64,000 bases of DNA. It comes from Pelobates cultripes (Eukaryota > Chordata > Amphibia > Anura > Pelobatidae). The notes beneath the pieces are model-generated. The model was not told where the DNA came from. It did not search any database and saw only the letters and a list, made by a program, of their open reading frames with translations. A program made the position numbers and the translations under genes. The stretch lies in contig OW240913.1 in assembly GCA_933207985.1 (NCBI GenBank), forward strand, positions 358,646,943 through 358,710,942. Direction: 5' to 3'. Positions 1-11,061 of the stretch are shown here, piece after piece (position 1 is the first letter of the stretch; each line of letters starts with the position of its first letter).

Positions 1-799
1 TCCACAAACATGGAGTATTCTTAAAAAGTATCTATTCCCTTCCCAAAGCGTTAACTCATTGGAAGCAGCCATCTTCACCAAAATTCTACAATTATTCTCC
101 TTGTTAGTGTACTTTTTCCCCTGCAATTTAAGTTGATCTATTGGTGCAGGGTGCAGGTCCAGGAAAGATTATAGAATAATGCAGAATTATCACTTCCGCA
201 TTATAAGTGAGTTTCAATTTTATTTAATTAGCCTGGGGGACGTTTTTTGTTTCAGCTTTGCACCTCAGCCCACTGATACGTAACCTGGGATGGAATTTAT
301 ATAAATGACAGAAAAATCCTAATAAATTCTTTGTTAGATATGATCTTCTAAAGCAAAATATGTCATCATCTTTCATGGCACTTATTCAAGGTAATTTGGC
401 GATTATGTCTCTCCCATGCTCAGCAAACAGGCTATGCCATTAAATCTAGTCATATGGCTGGGTGCAGCCTTCCAAGTATAAATCAGATGTACAGAGGTCA
501 TTGTCATAACTTGCAAATATCCACATATCTGCTAAGGTTTATATTGAGGTTCTCAATTTAGATAAATTAAACAAACAGACTCTTAAGTAAGCAAAACACC
601 CTATCAGGAATGTAGAAGCAGTTATAATGTTGCACACAGTAAGATTAGGGGTTTACCACAATACATTATTGTTGTGCCATCAATAGCATTTTGAGAATTT
701 TTATTACAATCCTACATTTTCAGACTACTTTTCTGCTGGTGATGTCACCAAAAGTCTTAAAACATTTAAAAACTGGAACTCGATAGACTAACATTGCGA
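1..799. other. AT-rich non-coding stretch, nothing recognised
   Basis: No long reading frame, tandem repeat or transposon end is visible. The stretch is AT-rich and resembles ordinary vertebrate intergenic DNA. The GC content rises sharply after about position 840, where the neighbouring retroelement begins. Confidence 0.5.
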
Positions 800-978
800 T
801 CTTGATAGAAATGTAGCCCCATGTAGCAAAAGCGCAGCTTAGCGGAAAAGGGCCTTGACAGGTGTTAGGAGGCGGGCACAGAAGTAGGGAAGCAGGGATT
901 GGAGTTATGGGTAAATGGGTTGGCTATTTAAATAGGCAGCCATTTTAGAGCAATCACTTTTAATTTCCTACCTGGCTT

Positions 979-2075
979 ATGTGCACTCCTGTGCCCGCAG
1001 ATTTGGCCTGGTGGGGTTTTTTCTCCTTTTCTCGTTGCTGCAGGGCCATGGACGAAGTGGAGAGGCTGCTTGAAGGGATCCGGTCGGCGGCTCAAGGTCA
1101 AGGAGCAGATTGGCTGCGGGCCCAACTTGGACCGGCCCTGGCGATAGCGGCGGATCCGGGGAGAGAAGAGGACGTCCAGTCCAGGCCAGGAGGCCACCAA
1201 GGAGGCTGAGCCTGGGCACGGGGCCCAGTGAAGACAACCCTGGAGTCCGCAGGTCGGCGGGAGCAGGCCGTGGCAGGCCCGGCGACCGCGTGGTTGAGGA
1301 CGTGTATGGGCACAAGGGGCTAGGGTCGTGGGGCCCGGTTCAAGAACGGACTTTGGGGTGGTGGACACGGCGAGTGAGCGGGTAGAGTTGACCGGGGGGG
1401 GCCCCGATGCGGCCAGGCAACACGCATATGTGTAGTTTGCGGGTCCGCTGGGGGTCCACCTCAAACAGATCTGGAAAGGTGAATTCTGTGAGATCTTTTC
1501 CCTTCTCCCTTTGGAAGAATTTATCGACCTCAAAGAGGAAGATAAGAAAGATGAGAAGAAAGAGGAGGAAGAGAAACGGAAGCGGTATCGGAAGATACCA
1601 AATTCTTTCGGGAGTTGGTTAAGGGCGTTTTGCGTTCTGGCCAGTGTGTTGGGCGAGAAATCGCCCGGTTTATGCTCCTCCCTGTTCTGCTACTTGGACG
1701 GAGTTTGGGAAGCGTACTGCACTTATGGCGGATTGGCATGGTGGTGGTACGATGAGCAGTTTCGGCAGCGGCTGGCAGCCAATCCGGGTATGAGGTGGGA
1801 CCAAATGGACCTACCTCTCTGGATGAAACTGATGATGGCGCAGAAAGCGCAGCCCTTTCAGCACACGGCCGGCGCAAAGGGGCAGTCCGTCTCGTCGGCC
1901 ACCTTTCAAAAGGTGCTTATGCTGGCTCTTCAACGAGGGCCAGTGCAAATGGGGGGCCACCTGTCACTTTAAACATGAGTGCGCAGGCTGTGGCGGCACC
2001 CACAGGCTCAACCAATGTTTTAAAAGAGGACAGTCGGGGAATGCCGGAGTCTCTACCACAGCCAGGGGAGGGGGA
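979..2075 (+). pseudogene. Ngaro Gag-like region with zinc-knuckle, frameshifted
   Basis: This is the 5' coding part of the Ngaro-like element, expected to encode the nucleic-acid-binding Gag-like protein. The first piece starts with ATG at 979 and stops at 1209. A second piece from 1511 to 1972 begins with a highly acidic and basic segment (many E, K and D) followed by a tryptophan-rich region. The cysteine-rich tail lies in a different frame: from 1944 it reads C-x5-C-x5-C and then C-x2-C-x3-H-x4-C, resembling a zinc-knuckle pair, before continuing to about 2075. A frame break therefore lies between about 1890 and 1944. Gag-like identity is inferred from its position upstream of the RT and from the zinc-binding residues; the sequence itself is poorly conserved. 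Confidence 0.6.
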
Positions 2076-2101
2076 GCTTAACCCGGGGGAGGCTAGACAC
2101 G

Positions 2102-2640
2102 ATGGAGCCGAGGCTAAGCCTCTACGGTAACAAGGCAGATGCCGCTGTGCTCAGGGCGGGCTTCAGGCAAAGGTTCTTTATTCCCTTCCGGGAGAGGGTT
2201 GGGACGGGGGGGCTGCGCAACCTAAGATCGGTGGTGGAGTTCCCGGGAGTAGTGCGGGATAAACTGAGTAAAGAGGTGCTGCTGGGCAAGATGGCGGGCC
2301 CGTTCCTGGTACCACCATTGGAGGTCCTCAGGGTTTCCCCCCTCGGGGTGTACCCCAAAAAGGAGCCGGGGAAGTTTAGGCTCATTCACCACCTCTCCTA
2401 TCCAAAAGGAGCGTCGGTGAACGGCGATATTGACAGGGATCTGTGCTCGGTCTCTTATGCATCATTTGACCGGGCGGTCGAGCTGGTAATAAGGGCCGGG
2501 CGCGGGGCGCTGATGGCTAAGGTGGATACTGAGGCCGCGTTTCGGCTGCTTCTGGTCCACTCGGCTTATCATCACCTGCTGGGGTGCTTCTTCGAGGGGG
2601 GATATTTCGTGGACTTATGCCTCCCGATGGGAAGTTCCAA
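2102..2640 (+). pseudogene. Ngaro reverse transcriptase, truncated fingers/palm
   Basis: This is the N-terminal half of a DIRS/Ngaro reverse transcriptase, which would copy the element RNA into DNA. Visible motifs are SPLGVYPKKEPGKFRLIHHLSYP (residues about 81-103, given as SPLGVYPKK then FRLIHHLSYP), the first catalytic aspartate in AKVDTEAAFRLL, and the start of the next motif, CLPMGSS. The frame then runs directly into RNase H sequence in another frame. The YxDD catalytic box and thumb are missing, so several hundred bases appear to have been deleted near 2640. The ATG at 2102 is the first in frame and is only a convenient start. Confidence 0.85.
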
Positions 2641-3030
2641 GAGGGTGTGTCGTCGGCGGAGTTGGAACTGTTCACCGATGCATCGGGTAGCGTGGGCTTT
2701 GGGGCCTACTTTGGGGGGAGATGGTGTGCGGAGAGGTGGCCGGAGGCATGGGGGCTGAGCCCCCTCATACGTAACCTGGCTTTCCTGGAATTATTCCCGC
2801 TGGTCGTTGCGATGGCACCGTGGGGTAAAGGGCTGAGGGATCGGAAGGTGGTCTTCTTCTCAATATGTCCGTGGTGCACGCAGTCAATAACCTGTCCACG
2901 GCATCAAAACCAGTGGTTAAGCTGCGCCTTGTTTTAATGTGTATGTCACTTAACGTAGTCTTTTGCGCGCGCCCTGTGCCCGGGTACTTGAATGAAGTGG
3001 CTGACACTTTATCTCGTTTTCAGTGGTCCT
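2641..3030 (+). pseudogene. Ngaro RNase H domain, frameshifted
   Basis: RNase H would remove the RNA strand during reverse transcription. The first block, ELFTDASGSVGFGAYFGGRW, lies at about 2661-2720 and carries the first catalytic Asp; AFLELFPLVVA near 2779-2811 carries the Glu. The frame breaks near 2860: the continuation NMSVVHAVNNLS is in another frame, and the catalytic Asp that normally precedes NMS appears lost through a two-base deletion. The C-terminal block ending NEVADTLSRFQW near 2992-3027 has the final Asp. Order and motifs are clear, so the identity is firm and the copy is dead. Confidence 0.8.
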
Positions 3031-3039
3031 GATTCCGGA

Positions 3040-3650
3040 CGGCGGCCCCGGAGGCACTGGAAAAGGGCAAGAAGTACCCGGACGAGATATGGCAACTAGG
3101 AGCGTCCTGCTTGGGGGACTGGTGAAAGCTTCGCTGGCACCGGCCACTTGGGCCGCCTACAGTAAGGTCTGGGGTTCATGGGAACATTCGTTAAAAGGGC
3201 TAGATCGAGTGTTAGTGGGGGTATCGCTCCTTGACGCCTTTTCTGTGGTTCGCCTTTCGACTACTGGCGGGGGAGGCGTCCCCCGCGTTGGTTGACAGGT
3301 CCATGGCAGCAAAGGCATCCTGGTTTAAGCTACACAGGAAGGAGGATCTGACTAAGACCTTTGTCATTAGGCAAGTGCTCAAAGGGTACCAGAGGGGCAG
3401 CAGATTTCCCGATACTAGGCGGGGGATCTTTCTTGGTACACGTGGACGGGTCCTCCAATTCACCAAGGTCTTTCGGTCTGGCCTGGGGAAACTGGGTTTA
3501 CACGCGAATAGATTTGGGACGCATTCCTTCCGCATCGGGGCGGCCACAGAGGCCACACACCTGGGTTTGGGGGATGATTTAGTGAAACAGATTGGGAGAT
3601 GGGAGTCTGTGAGGTTCCGTTCATATGTTCGTTTGGGCTTATTGGATTAA
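3040..3650 (+). pseudogene. Ngaro tyrosine recombinase, internally deleted
   Basis: In Ngaro elements this enzyme integrates the circular DNA copy by site-specific recombination. The N-terminal part, with TWAAYSKVWGSW, is read from about 3090 to 3230; a frameshift then moves the reading to the frame of 3231-3650. The C-terminal catalytic core is well preserved: THSFRIGAATEA has the HxxR pair and GRWESVRFRSYVR carries the nucleophilic tyrosine, at about 3520-3635. The middle is short: FPDTRRG (about 3406-3426) runs directly into the later FLGTRGRVLQF block. The segment that normally holds the first catalytic arginine is therefore probably deleted. That is an inference from the family pattern. 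The stop is at 3648-3650. Confidence 0.85.
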
Positions 3651-3718
3651 TAAGATGGGCCATTGGGGATCCCGACGGGGACGGGGGTGTCTTACAGTTT
3701 ATTTATTTCTTCCCCAGG

Positions 3719-4279
3719 CCGTGTCGCATGGATCATGGGCCATTCCTTTGTTGTCGGGCCAAAAAGAGGGCTGCAGCTCGAGCTCAAGGCCAGCAGCTGG
3801 GCTTTTCGAGGGACCAGCTGGAAGTGCGATGGTTTGGGTACAGGGGAGGTTGCTGGGGGGATGTTTGTGGGGCAGTGTTCCGGATGGTGGCCGGCGGGCA
3901 GAGGCCGGATCTGCTGGTCCTCCATGCTGGGGGCAACGACCTAGGCTTAACACCGCAGCATCTGTTGGTGAAGTGGATGAAGCATGACCTCAACAAACTG
4001 AGGGACCTGCTTCCTGGAGTGATGCTGGTGTGGTCAGAAATGGTCCCGAGGTGCCACGACAAATGCAGGAAGAAAGTGAACAGCTTGATGGCAAGCTTTG
4101 TTAGGAAATTGGGGGGCGTGGTAGTGCGGCACGGTGAGTTGGAAGGCGGGCTGCACGGGTACTACCATCCGGATGGTGTTCATCTCTCTGCAGTGGGATG
4201 GGACCTTCTGAACTTGGGTTGGCAGGAGGGGATGCAGAAGGTACTTTTTCTTCGGGGTGGCGGAGCTCAGACTGCTTAA
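3719..4279 (+). pseudogene. SGNH/GDSL-type hydrolase ORF of the Ngaro element
   Basis: This is the last reading frame of the Ngaro-like element, downstream of the recombinase. It resembles the SGNH (GDSL) hydrolases, esterase-like enzymes with a Ser-His-Asp triad. Block I, WIMGHSFV, is at about 3730-3753 in one frame. The rest reads in the frame ending at 4279 and includes LLVLHAGGNDLGL (block III, GxND) near 3911-3950 and YHPDGVHLSAVGWDLLN (block V, DxxH) near 4162-4212. One frameshift near 3755-3765 separates block I from the rest. The role of the domain in the element's life cycle is unknown. The CR1 element at about 35 kb also encodes an SGNH-type domain. Confidence 0.8.
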
Positions 4280-4544
4280 GGGGTCAAGGTCTGAGCTTGT
4301 GGCGGGATAGGGAGCTGAAGGAGAAGAAATTGGCTCCCCATAAGGAACATGATGGAAATGGAAAATCATGGTCATTGGTGGTTGGTAGGTTTCAAATCCT
4401 GTCGGTGGCTCAGAACCTGGTGGGGTAGGGGTATCCGGGTATATCCCCTGCCGTGGTTAATTTATGTTTGGCACTTTAAGTTGGTTCATGTTGGAATAAT
4501 GTTGGTATATGTTATATATATGTATTTATGTGTTATTTATATTG

Positions 4545-4611
4545 GGGTCATTGCCTTTTATATTAACAGAAGGATACGGGTGCAAGGGCGGAGTATGGGG
4601 GGCAATGACCC
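4545..4611. repeat. 11-bp inverted repeat near Ngaro 3' end
   Basis: GGGTCATTGCC at 4545-4555 pairs with GGCAATGACCC at 4601-4611, leaving a 45-base loop. It lies in the 3' non-coding part of the element and could belong to its terminal or stem-loop structure. Confidence 0.55.
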
Positions 4612-4681
4612 ATGTTTATATGTTAAGTTATTATGGTTATATTATTATAATTATTCTAATTGTTATTATTTGAGATTGTTT

Positions 4682-4687
4682 AATAAA
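4682..4687 (+). promoter_or_regulatory. AATAAA polyadenylation signal of the Ngaro element
   Basis: AATAAA occurs in TTTAATAAAGCTG about 400 bases after the hydrolase stop, consistent with the 3' end of the element transcript. Confidence 0.4.
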
Positions 4688-4790
4688 GCTGTGGACAATT
4701 GTTCCCATATACCCTAGTGTCAGTGCATTATTGGGATAGGTATGTGGGGTGGTTGTCCTGGATTCCGACTGCCCATATGGCGACTATACA

Positions 4791-6194
4791 CCGGTCAAGT
4801 GCATTATTGATGTTAAAAGATCACACGTGTCATTGACCTACAGTGTTCCATATACATCAACATTGCTGTGTGTCTATTTCTTTAAGGTTGCTTGAAATGG
4901 ACATTTTAATAACTCCAAACTCCTAGACTTGTCTCAGCAAGAACAGAGCAAGCACACATTCACGCTGCGCGGGCTGCACTCAAAGCACTGAGCCCATGGC
5001 ATAGCAATTCAAAAGGGCTGTACACATTTGAAAGCCTTAGTACAGCTGGACACCTGGGGTGCATTCATGCCAAGCTCCATGCCAGTTACACCCAATGTCT
5101 GCACAATGCATTAGCTAGGTGCACAATTCACAAGTTAGCTTGGTGACCTATTCTTTAAGAACACCATTTTTCCAAAATACCTTATTTAGAATAACTAGCA
5201 CAATAACATTGTGGACTTTTGTCTTGGGCTTAATGAATAAGATGTGCCTGCTCCAGCTAGTTAGGGCCCACTGAAATGCCCATTTATGGTCCTCAGAACC
5301 ACAGTGCTTGCCAATATTTTCCATGTTGCAACACTTTCCATATTTCCGTACTTATTCTTAGGCCAAACGAATAAGATCTGAAATATTAGGAGGGTTCTCT
5401 CTTTACTGCCCACACGCAGCCACGGTCTGTTATAGTTATTTATAACTTGAGTACGTTATTTATTTGAGTAAATAAACATGGCAGCATTTTTACCCCTGTG
5501 CTGCTTTTGTGTTTTTGACTAGTATTGAATAGAAGATGCACTAGGTTTAATCTCTCTTAGCATTGGTATACAAACAAAACAAAATGTAAAGTTATATACG
5601 ATCACACAAATATCACTAAATATTTTCATTCAGTGTTTCAATATAAACCGTGTTAGCAAATATATATTTGCATTCAAAGGGATTATTAGCTCTTTTAAAC
5701 AAACCGTGTTAATCTGTGCTAGTAATACATTCAACAAACAATGATCCATGGAACACATATATAAAGACCCACGAAAGAGTGCATGACAATAGATATAGAG
5801 CGGGACCTGTGACATGACCAGCTATTGATGGATGGCCGGCTAGTACAGGATCTGCATGCAGTTACATCGTATCAATGTGTCCACTGAACATTCCACACAC
5901 ATTTACAAACATTCCAAATGGTCAAACGAGCATTTTTGGCAGAGGTGTCTAGAGACATTCTTAGGAGGTCCAGCTCACTAATAAGAGAATATAATTGTCA
6001 CTATTTCTGAAGTTAAGTCAGCAGACCTGTCAAGCTACCAAGTCACGAGCGTGATTTTGCGTCAGTAGCATGCCTCCCAACCATCCTGATTTCAGTGGTA
6101 TAGTCATAATTTTCTGGTCCCGCTGCCTCGATATTGTTCCCTGGATTTTTTTCCACCTGGGTTTAACTCTTTACCTCCACTCCCACTACATGGG
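4791..6194. other. Non-coding intergenic stretch
   Basis: AT-rich unique-looking sequence. No long reading frame, tandem array or recognisable transposon end was seen. Confidence 0.4.
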
Positions 6195-7075
6195 ATGCCA
6201 ATGTTAGATTATATGTGGAGCGACGGAAGATGGACAGGTGTCTCTGAGAACCTTTTCCACCAGACTAGGCTACAGCTCTCTCCTTCCACACAACAATCGC
6301 CCCCTTTGCCTTTGCGTCTTCTGTTCCTCTTCCGGGCCTTGCTGTTTCTTAACTTGTCCTGGAAATCAGTGACCAGTGCTGTAACGGAGCTCCCTGTACC
6401 CCGGCTGGGTACCTCCGCCAAGGACCGCTTCCCAGCTGGAACAGGGGACAAACCGCAGCACTTCTGCCCACAGTCGCCGTGGCTTGACTTGTGTCCTGGA
6501 ACTGCTCCCTCCTGGAGCCAAATGGGGAACTCGCTTTATCCACCCCCTTGCACTGGACGACACTCAGTCCTGGAAGGACTTTCCCCTGTTGAATTCTCCA
6601 CACTGGAACAAGCTGGAGTAGTGATTAGCCCTTTCCCCTCCCAGTAACCAGACAACACATAGTTCTGGGAGTACAAGCTGGAATGTTTTAACTGGCCAGA
6701 TGACCTGCTTTTATACAAGTCTGAACACAGTTAAGCATGCCCATGATACTCCCACACAAACAAGATCATCTCTCTCCTGGACCTGAGAGGGGACTAGTTA
6801 CCAGTCCCAAACTCCTCCCCTGTGCCTGAGAGATAATTGACTCAGGAACTGAACTAACCCAATTATCTCCAGACACACACACAAAAAAAACACAATTCAC
6901 AGACATCCCCAAAATACTGTAAAAATACATAAAAACCCCACAAAAGTTACATCCCCTGAAAGCTCCGATCTGCGTGACCAACATTACCAAAAATCACTCA
7001 GATCGGTTCAGAAGTTCAGGAATTTCCTGGAAGTCTTAATTTGACTGACAGCACATGAAGCTCCTGCCCAAAACA
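6195..7075. repeat. Unclassified GC-rich, LTR-like repeat segment
   Basis: A base-composition shift marks this stretch. From 6380 it reads TGTAACGGAGCTCCC, and it ends near 7075 with AAACAGTTACA, so it could be an LTR or another dispersed repeat. I could not find matching target duplications. A 150-codon open frame (6195-6647) crosses it, but the predicted protein is low-complexity Pro/Ser/Leu and matches no family I know, so I do not call it a gene. Confidence 0.3.
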
Positions 7076-7183
7076 GTTACATCAAATCAGGGCTAGCGGT
7101 CGGTCTAGTTCGGTAGCCAAGCAATGGAATTCACTATATGTGGCATTATTCACACTTAGAGATATACTTTTGCTGGAATCTTA

Positions 7184-7692
7184 TTAAAGGAACACTATAG
7201 TCACCTAAATTACTTTAGCTAAATAAAGCAGTTTTAGTGTATAGATCATTCCCCTGCAATTTCACTGCTCAATTCACTGTCATTTAAGAGTTAAATCACT
7301 TTGTTTCTGTTTATGCAACCCTAGCCACACCTCCCCTGGCTATGATTGACAGAGCCTGCATGAAAAAAACAAACTTCACTTTCACTTTCAAACATGTAAT
7401 TTACGTTAAATAATTGTATCTCAATCTCTAAATTGAACTTTAATCACATGCAGGAGGCTCTTGCATGGTCTAGAAAGCTATTAACATAGCAGGGGATAAG
7501 AAAATCTTATAGGAAGTGTTTATGGAAGGCTGTGCAAGTCACATGCAGGGAGGTGTGACTAGGGTTCATAAACAAAGGGATTTAACTCCTAAATGGCAGA
7601 GGATTGAGCAGTGAGGCTGCAGGGGCATGTTCTATACACCAAAACTGCTTCATTAAGCTAAAGTTGTTCAGGTGAGTATAGTGTCCCTTTAA
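7184..7692. mobile_element. TTAA-flanked MITE, family 1, complete copy
   Basis: The ends are near-perfect inverted repeats: TTAAAGGAACACTATAGTC at the left and GAGTATAGTGTCCCTTTAA at the right, with TTAA at both edges as target duplication. No protein is encoded. TTAA duplication suggests mobilisation by a piggyBac- or Kolobok-type transposase. The interior resembles the copy at 50511-51062 (both hold a CACTGCTCAATT-like motif near the left end and AAATGGCAGA near the right). Confidence 0.8.
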
Positions 7693-8519
7693 CTGCTTTC
7701 CCAAAAATACCAGCATATTCCTTGAAATACAGAAAATTGCAATAAAAGTGTGCTGGCGCTTGTTAAAAGTGTACAGTGTGCACGTTGGTGTATATAAAGG
7801 GGATTGTACCGCCCAAGCACAAAGCAGAGCTATCTTAGAGCTCTACACATTGTACGTTTTGCCTTTTTTTTTCTTCTACCAATTTGTATCAGAGATATAT
7901 TCCCATTTCCTTTTATCTCATTATATATTTATCAACTCCTTCTATCTCACACAAGTTTTTCTTTATACATGGCGAATGCATTTTGGACACTAATATATGT
8001 TTTTCCTACGTACACTATTAGGGGGGTCAGTTGAAGGATTGTAAATGTAAATAGATTTATTTATTTTTTTAGATATTTTTTAACATCAGTCCACACATTG
8101 AAGTATAAATTTGTCTTTATGTCATTTGCTACAAGGCATCCTGTGCACCTTTTTTTAAATTGCTTTCTGCTAAAGGTTGAGTACTCTCTTTTGATTTCTG
8201 CAAACATACACACAACTGACATATCGCCCAAACTATTTAAAGCCTAGGAAACCAACTTAAATTGTTTATTTCTACCCTGACGTTGGTACAAAAAAATGTC
8301 ATCCTCCCAGTCCCCAACACAATTTCTGATGTCCTCGCTTGCAAGAAGTTAGAGCTCTGAGATATTATCACCATTCTTGAATATGCACCAGGATATCAAA
8401 CAGTCCTTCAGGAAAGATTTCATAACACAGCCAACGTCAGGAGGGTTTCCCTCTACATAAGCAGATGATTCAGGGGTCCAATTCAATTTGTGCATAGAAT
8501 TACAGAGGGCAGGGGTAGG
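7693..8519. other. Non-coding AT-rich stretch
   Basis: No supported gene. The small open frames are short and unlike known proteins. Confidence 0.4.
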
Positions 8520-8645
8520 CAACCTTTGGCACGCCAGGTGTAGTGGACTACATCTCTCCTGATGCTTTGCCTGCATTATAACTGTAAAAACATTATGAGA
8601 GATGTAGTAAACAAGATCTGGAGTGCCAAAGGTTACCTACTCCTG
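8520..8645. mobile_element. Short hAT-like MITE
   Basis: CAGGGGTAGGCAACCTTTGG at the left pairs with CCAAAGGTTACCTACTCCTG at the right, giving inverted ends of about 20 bases with two mismatches. The CAGGGGTnGGCAACC end is typical of non-autonomous hAT elements. The 8-base flanks do not match, so the copy is old or its target duplication has decayed. Confidence 0.65.
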
Positions 8646-10439
8646 ACCTAAGTCATTGAGTATGCATTGTCAGGGCTAGATTTATGGGTCAGTAGAGTAG
8701 GCACCTGTCTACCAGCTCATGGCTGCGTGAGGGACTTTGAGTTCCTACCTGGACACTTTGAATGGATGTTTAATTGCAGGTTCCGTAGGTAAACTCTCAG
8801 ATTGTTATTATTTTTACTGGTAATTACAAAGCACAATCATATTCGGCAGCGCTGTAAAATTGGGGAAAAAGACAGTACAATATACACAGACCAGTACAAA
8901 AGATAAAGAGGGCCTGTACCATCAGCTGACATTTAGCCATTAAAGCTCTTTTATACAAAGTACTTAGCGGAATAGTACAAGGTTTTTCTGGGATGATAGG
9001 GCTACCTGCCTATTAAGAGTCTGCGTTTATACTGGGTAGTAGAAGTCCACATGGCTGCTGGTTAAATCTCCACATTTACTTGTGAGTCACTGATGATAGG
9101 CATTTCGGAGTTCTGCTCACACAATGAGCTTGGTCCCTTAATGTCTACAATGACTGCCACTTTGTGTTTGAAAACCTTTCAATAATAAGACAAACCCTGA
9201 AGACATGATATGTTATATAGCTCACCTCTAAAAGAATGACATGTTTTACAGCAACAGAAAACATACAAATGCCCTTGAGGTCCTACGGTGTTTTTGCTTC
9301 ATTCAGTATGTTGTAGAATGTGTGTTAGCGAAGTTCATCGGTTTCTCACAGTTTTTGGTGTGTCTCACTTTTTGGCAGAATTCTGATTTCCAGAACACCA
9401 GGATTTCTTTTTTTTTAAACTAATTTCTTAGAAACATGAATTAGACCATAATTGCAATCCGACTCCTGTAAGTGAACGTATTACGCTACTGGAATGTGTA
9501 GTAAATGCTCTGTTGTTTTGGAGTAAAAAATTTTCATCTCTCAAATTAATGGGCAGTTCTAAACTTGATGGGTTCTGGACAGCTGCCCAAATTGTACAAT
9601 GGAGACGGGAACGGCTGACCTCGAAACGACGTGTCATCTGGGACTTTATTCCTAAACTAAGAACAGTTGATATTATTATACTGTTTACCAATATAAAATT
9701 TGTCATTTAAGTAATTAAATATACTGTGTAATAATTCTCTGTTTAAAAAAATAAATACATTGCTATGCATTATCTCTGTGTTCTGATTTAGGAAATAATG
9801 GATTTTACTGCATTTACTGAATAACAATTTTCCCATAGACGTCAATGAGTAATTACTATTCAGTAAGCAGAGTACACCCTTACTATCTATGCTAAGAGAA
9901 TCCAGCCCACTTTAAAAGGCTATATTATAAAATTAGTTTAAACACAGAGATCAATGTTAGTTTTATCTACAATTACATAAAAGTTTTTTTTTCCCCAATA
10001 ACTGGAGTCTACATCCCTTGCGTTACCTTCGATTACAATTTTATATTCAAAAATAATGAAACACAAGAATCTACCCAATGGGTAACTGTAACTGTCAATC
10101 CACTCCCTACTCTACCTCTTTTCTTTACTCTTAAGTCCAAATCTTGCCATACATAGAGACATGCAGCCTGGACTCAAGACATTCCCAAAATATAGCTCTG
10201 GGACATACTGAATGCTAACGTACAGATAAATAAACACCTACCTTTGCTTCTTTTGCTTAAATGTCCCTAAAATCCTACACAGATCCAATGGGATTCTTTC
10301 TCATTGAGAAGGAATTTATCTTCTTCGGCTAAGGCAAATCTATTTCCCTAGTTTAGACTAGTTTCTGTACGAGGTAATTTTGGGAAACAATACACAAATT
10401 TGTTTCCCAAAACAGCCTAGATTTTACTAAATATATGAC
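8646..10439. other. Non-coding stretch
   Basis: Around 8845-8865 the sequence CATATTCGGCAGCGCTGTA resembles the 3' tail of a vertebrate LINE. Otherwise nothing identifiable was seen. Open frames here are under 100 codons and look random. Confidence 0.35.
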
Positions 10440-10799
10440 TTAAAGGATCACTATAGGGTCAGGAACACAAACATGTATTCCTGACTCTATAGTGTTAACA
10501 CCATCATCTAGCCCCCCATAGCCCCTCATGCCTCCATAAATATAGTAAAAATCTTACTGTATTCAAGCCTGAAGCTGTAAATCTGCATGCTGTTAGACTC
10601 AGAAAGACAAGCAGTCTGCTGACATGTGGTAGCCTGATGCAATCACAATGCTTCCCCATAGGATTGGCTGAGACTGACAAAGAGGCAAATCAGGGGCAGA
10701 GCCAGGGCCGGACTGGGGATCCATAGCAGCCCTGGAAAAAAATCTATGCCAGGGTGTATATATATATATAAATATATATAGGCAATTGAAATAGTTGGC

Positions 10800-10978
10800 T
10801 GCACTCTCGGATTTCCTGAAAATGTAACTTTTATTTAAATATTTAAGAGAAGATCAATGTTTCGGTCCCTCTTGTGGACTTTTGTCATGATCCTGATGCA
10901 AGTCCACAAGAGGGACTGAAACGTTGATCTTCTCTTAACTATTTCAATTAAAGTAAAATTTTAAGGAAATCCGAGATT
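10800..10978. repeat. Fold-back repeat inside the hAT element
   Basis: A left arm running from CTCGGATTTCCTGAAAAT through AAGAGAAGATCAATGTTTC to CTCTTGTGGACTT pairs with a right arm from AAGTCCACAAGAG through GAAACGTTGATCTTCTCTT to AAGGAAATCCGAGA. The arms are about 75 bases with a short loop near 10885-10900. It is probably a small fold-back MITE of its own. Confidence 0.7.
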
Positions 10979-11018
10979 ATACCATTGAAGTATACTGGAT
11001 ACTGGAGCCCTGGTGATG

Positions 11019-11022
<4 letters not shown>

Positions 11023-11061
<39 letters not shown>

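Larger units (their letters stand above)
800..4790 (+). mobile_element. Ngaro-like tyrosine-recombinase retrotransposon, degenerate
   Basis: A GC-rich block in AT-rich surroundings carries, in order, a Gag-like region, reverse transcriptase, RNase H, a tyrosine recombinase and an SGNH hydrolase. RT-RNaseH followed by a tyrosine recombinase instead of a DDE integrase defines the DIRS/Ngaro order. The hydrolase and the absence of a DAM methyltransferase domain point to Ngaro rather than DIRS1-like. A TATA-like TATTTAAATA lies at about 926-935, and an AATAAA polyadenylation signal near 4682 supports the 3' end. At least five frame breaks and two internal deletions make the copy inactive. Both outer boundaries are estimates; I did not find convincing split direct repeats. 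The family is firm, the edges are not. Confidence 0.85.

Noticed and set aside
6195..6647. 150-codon open frame
   Set aside because: Low-complexity, overlapping frames on the other strand, no motif, and within repeat-like DNA; not called as a gene.
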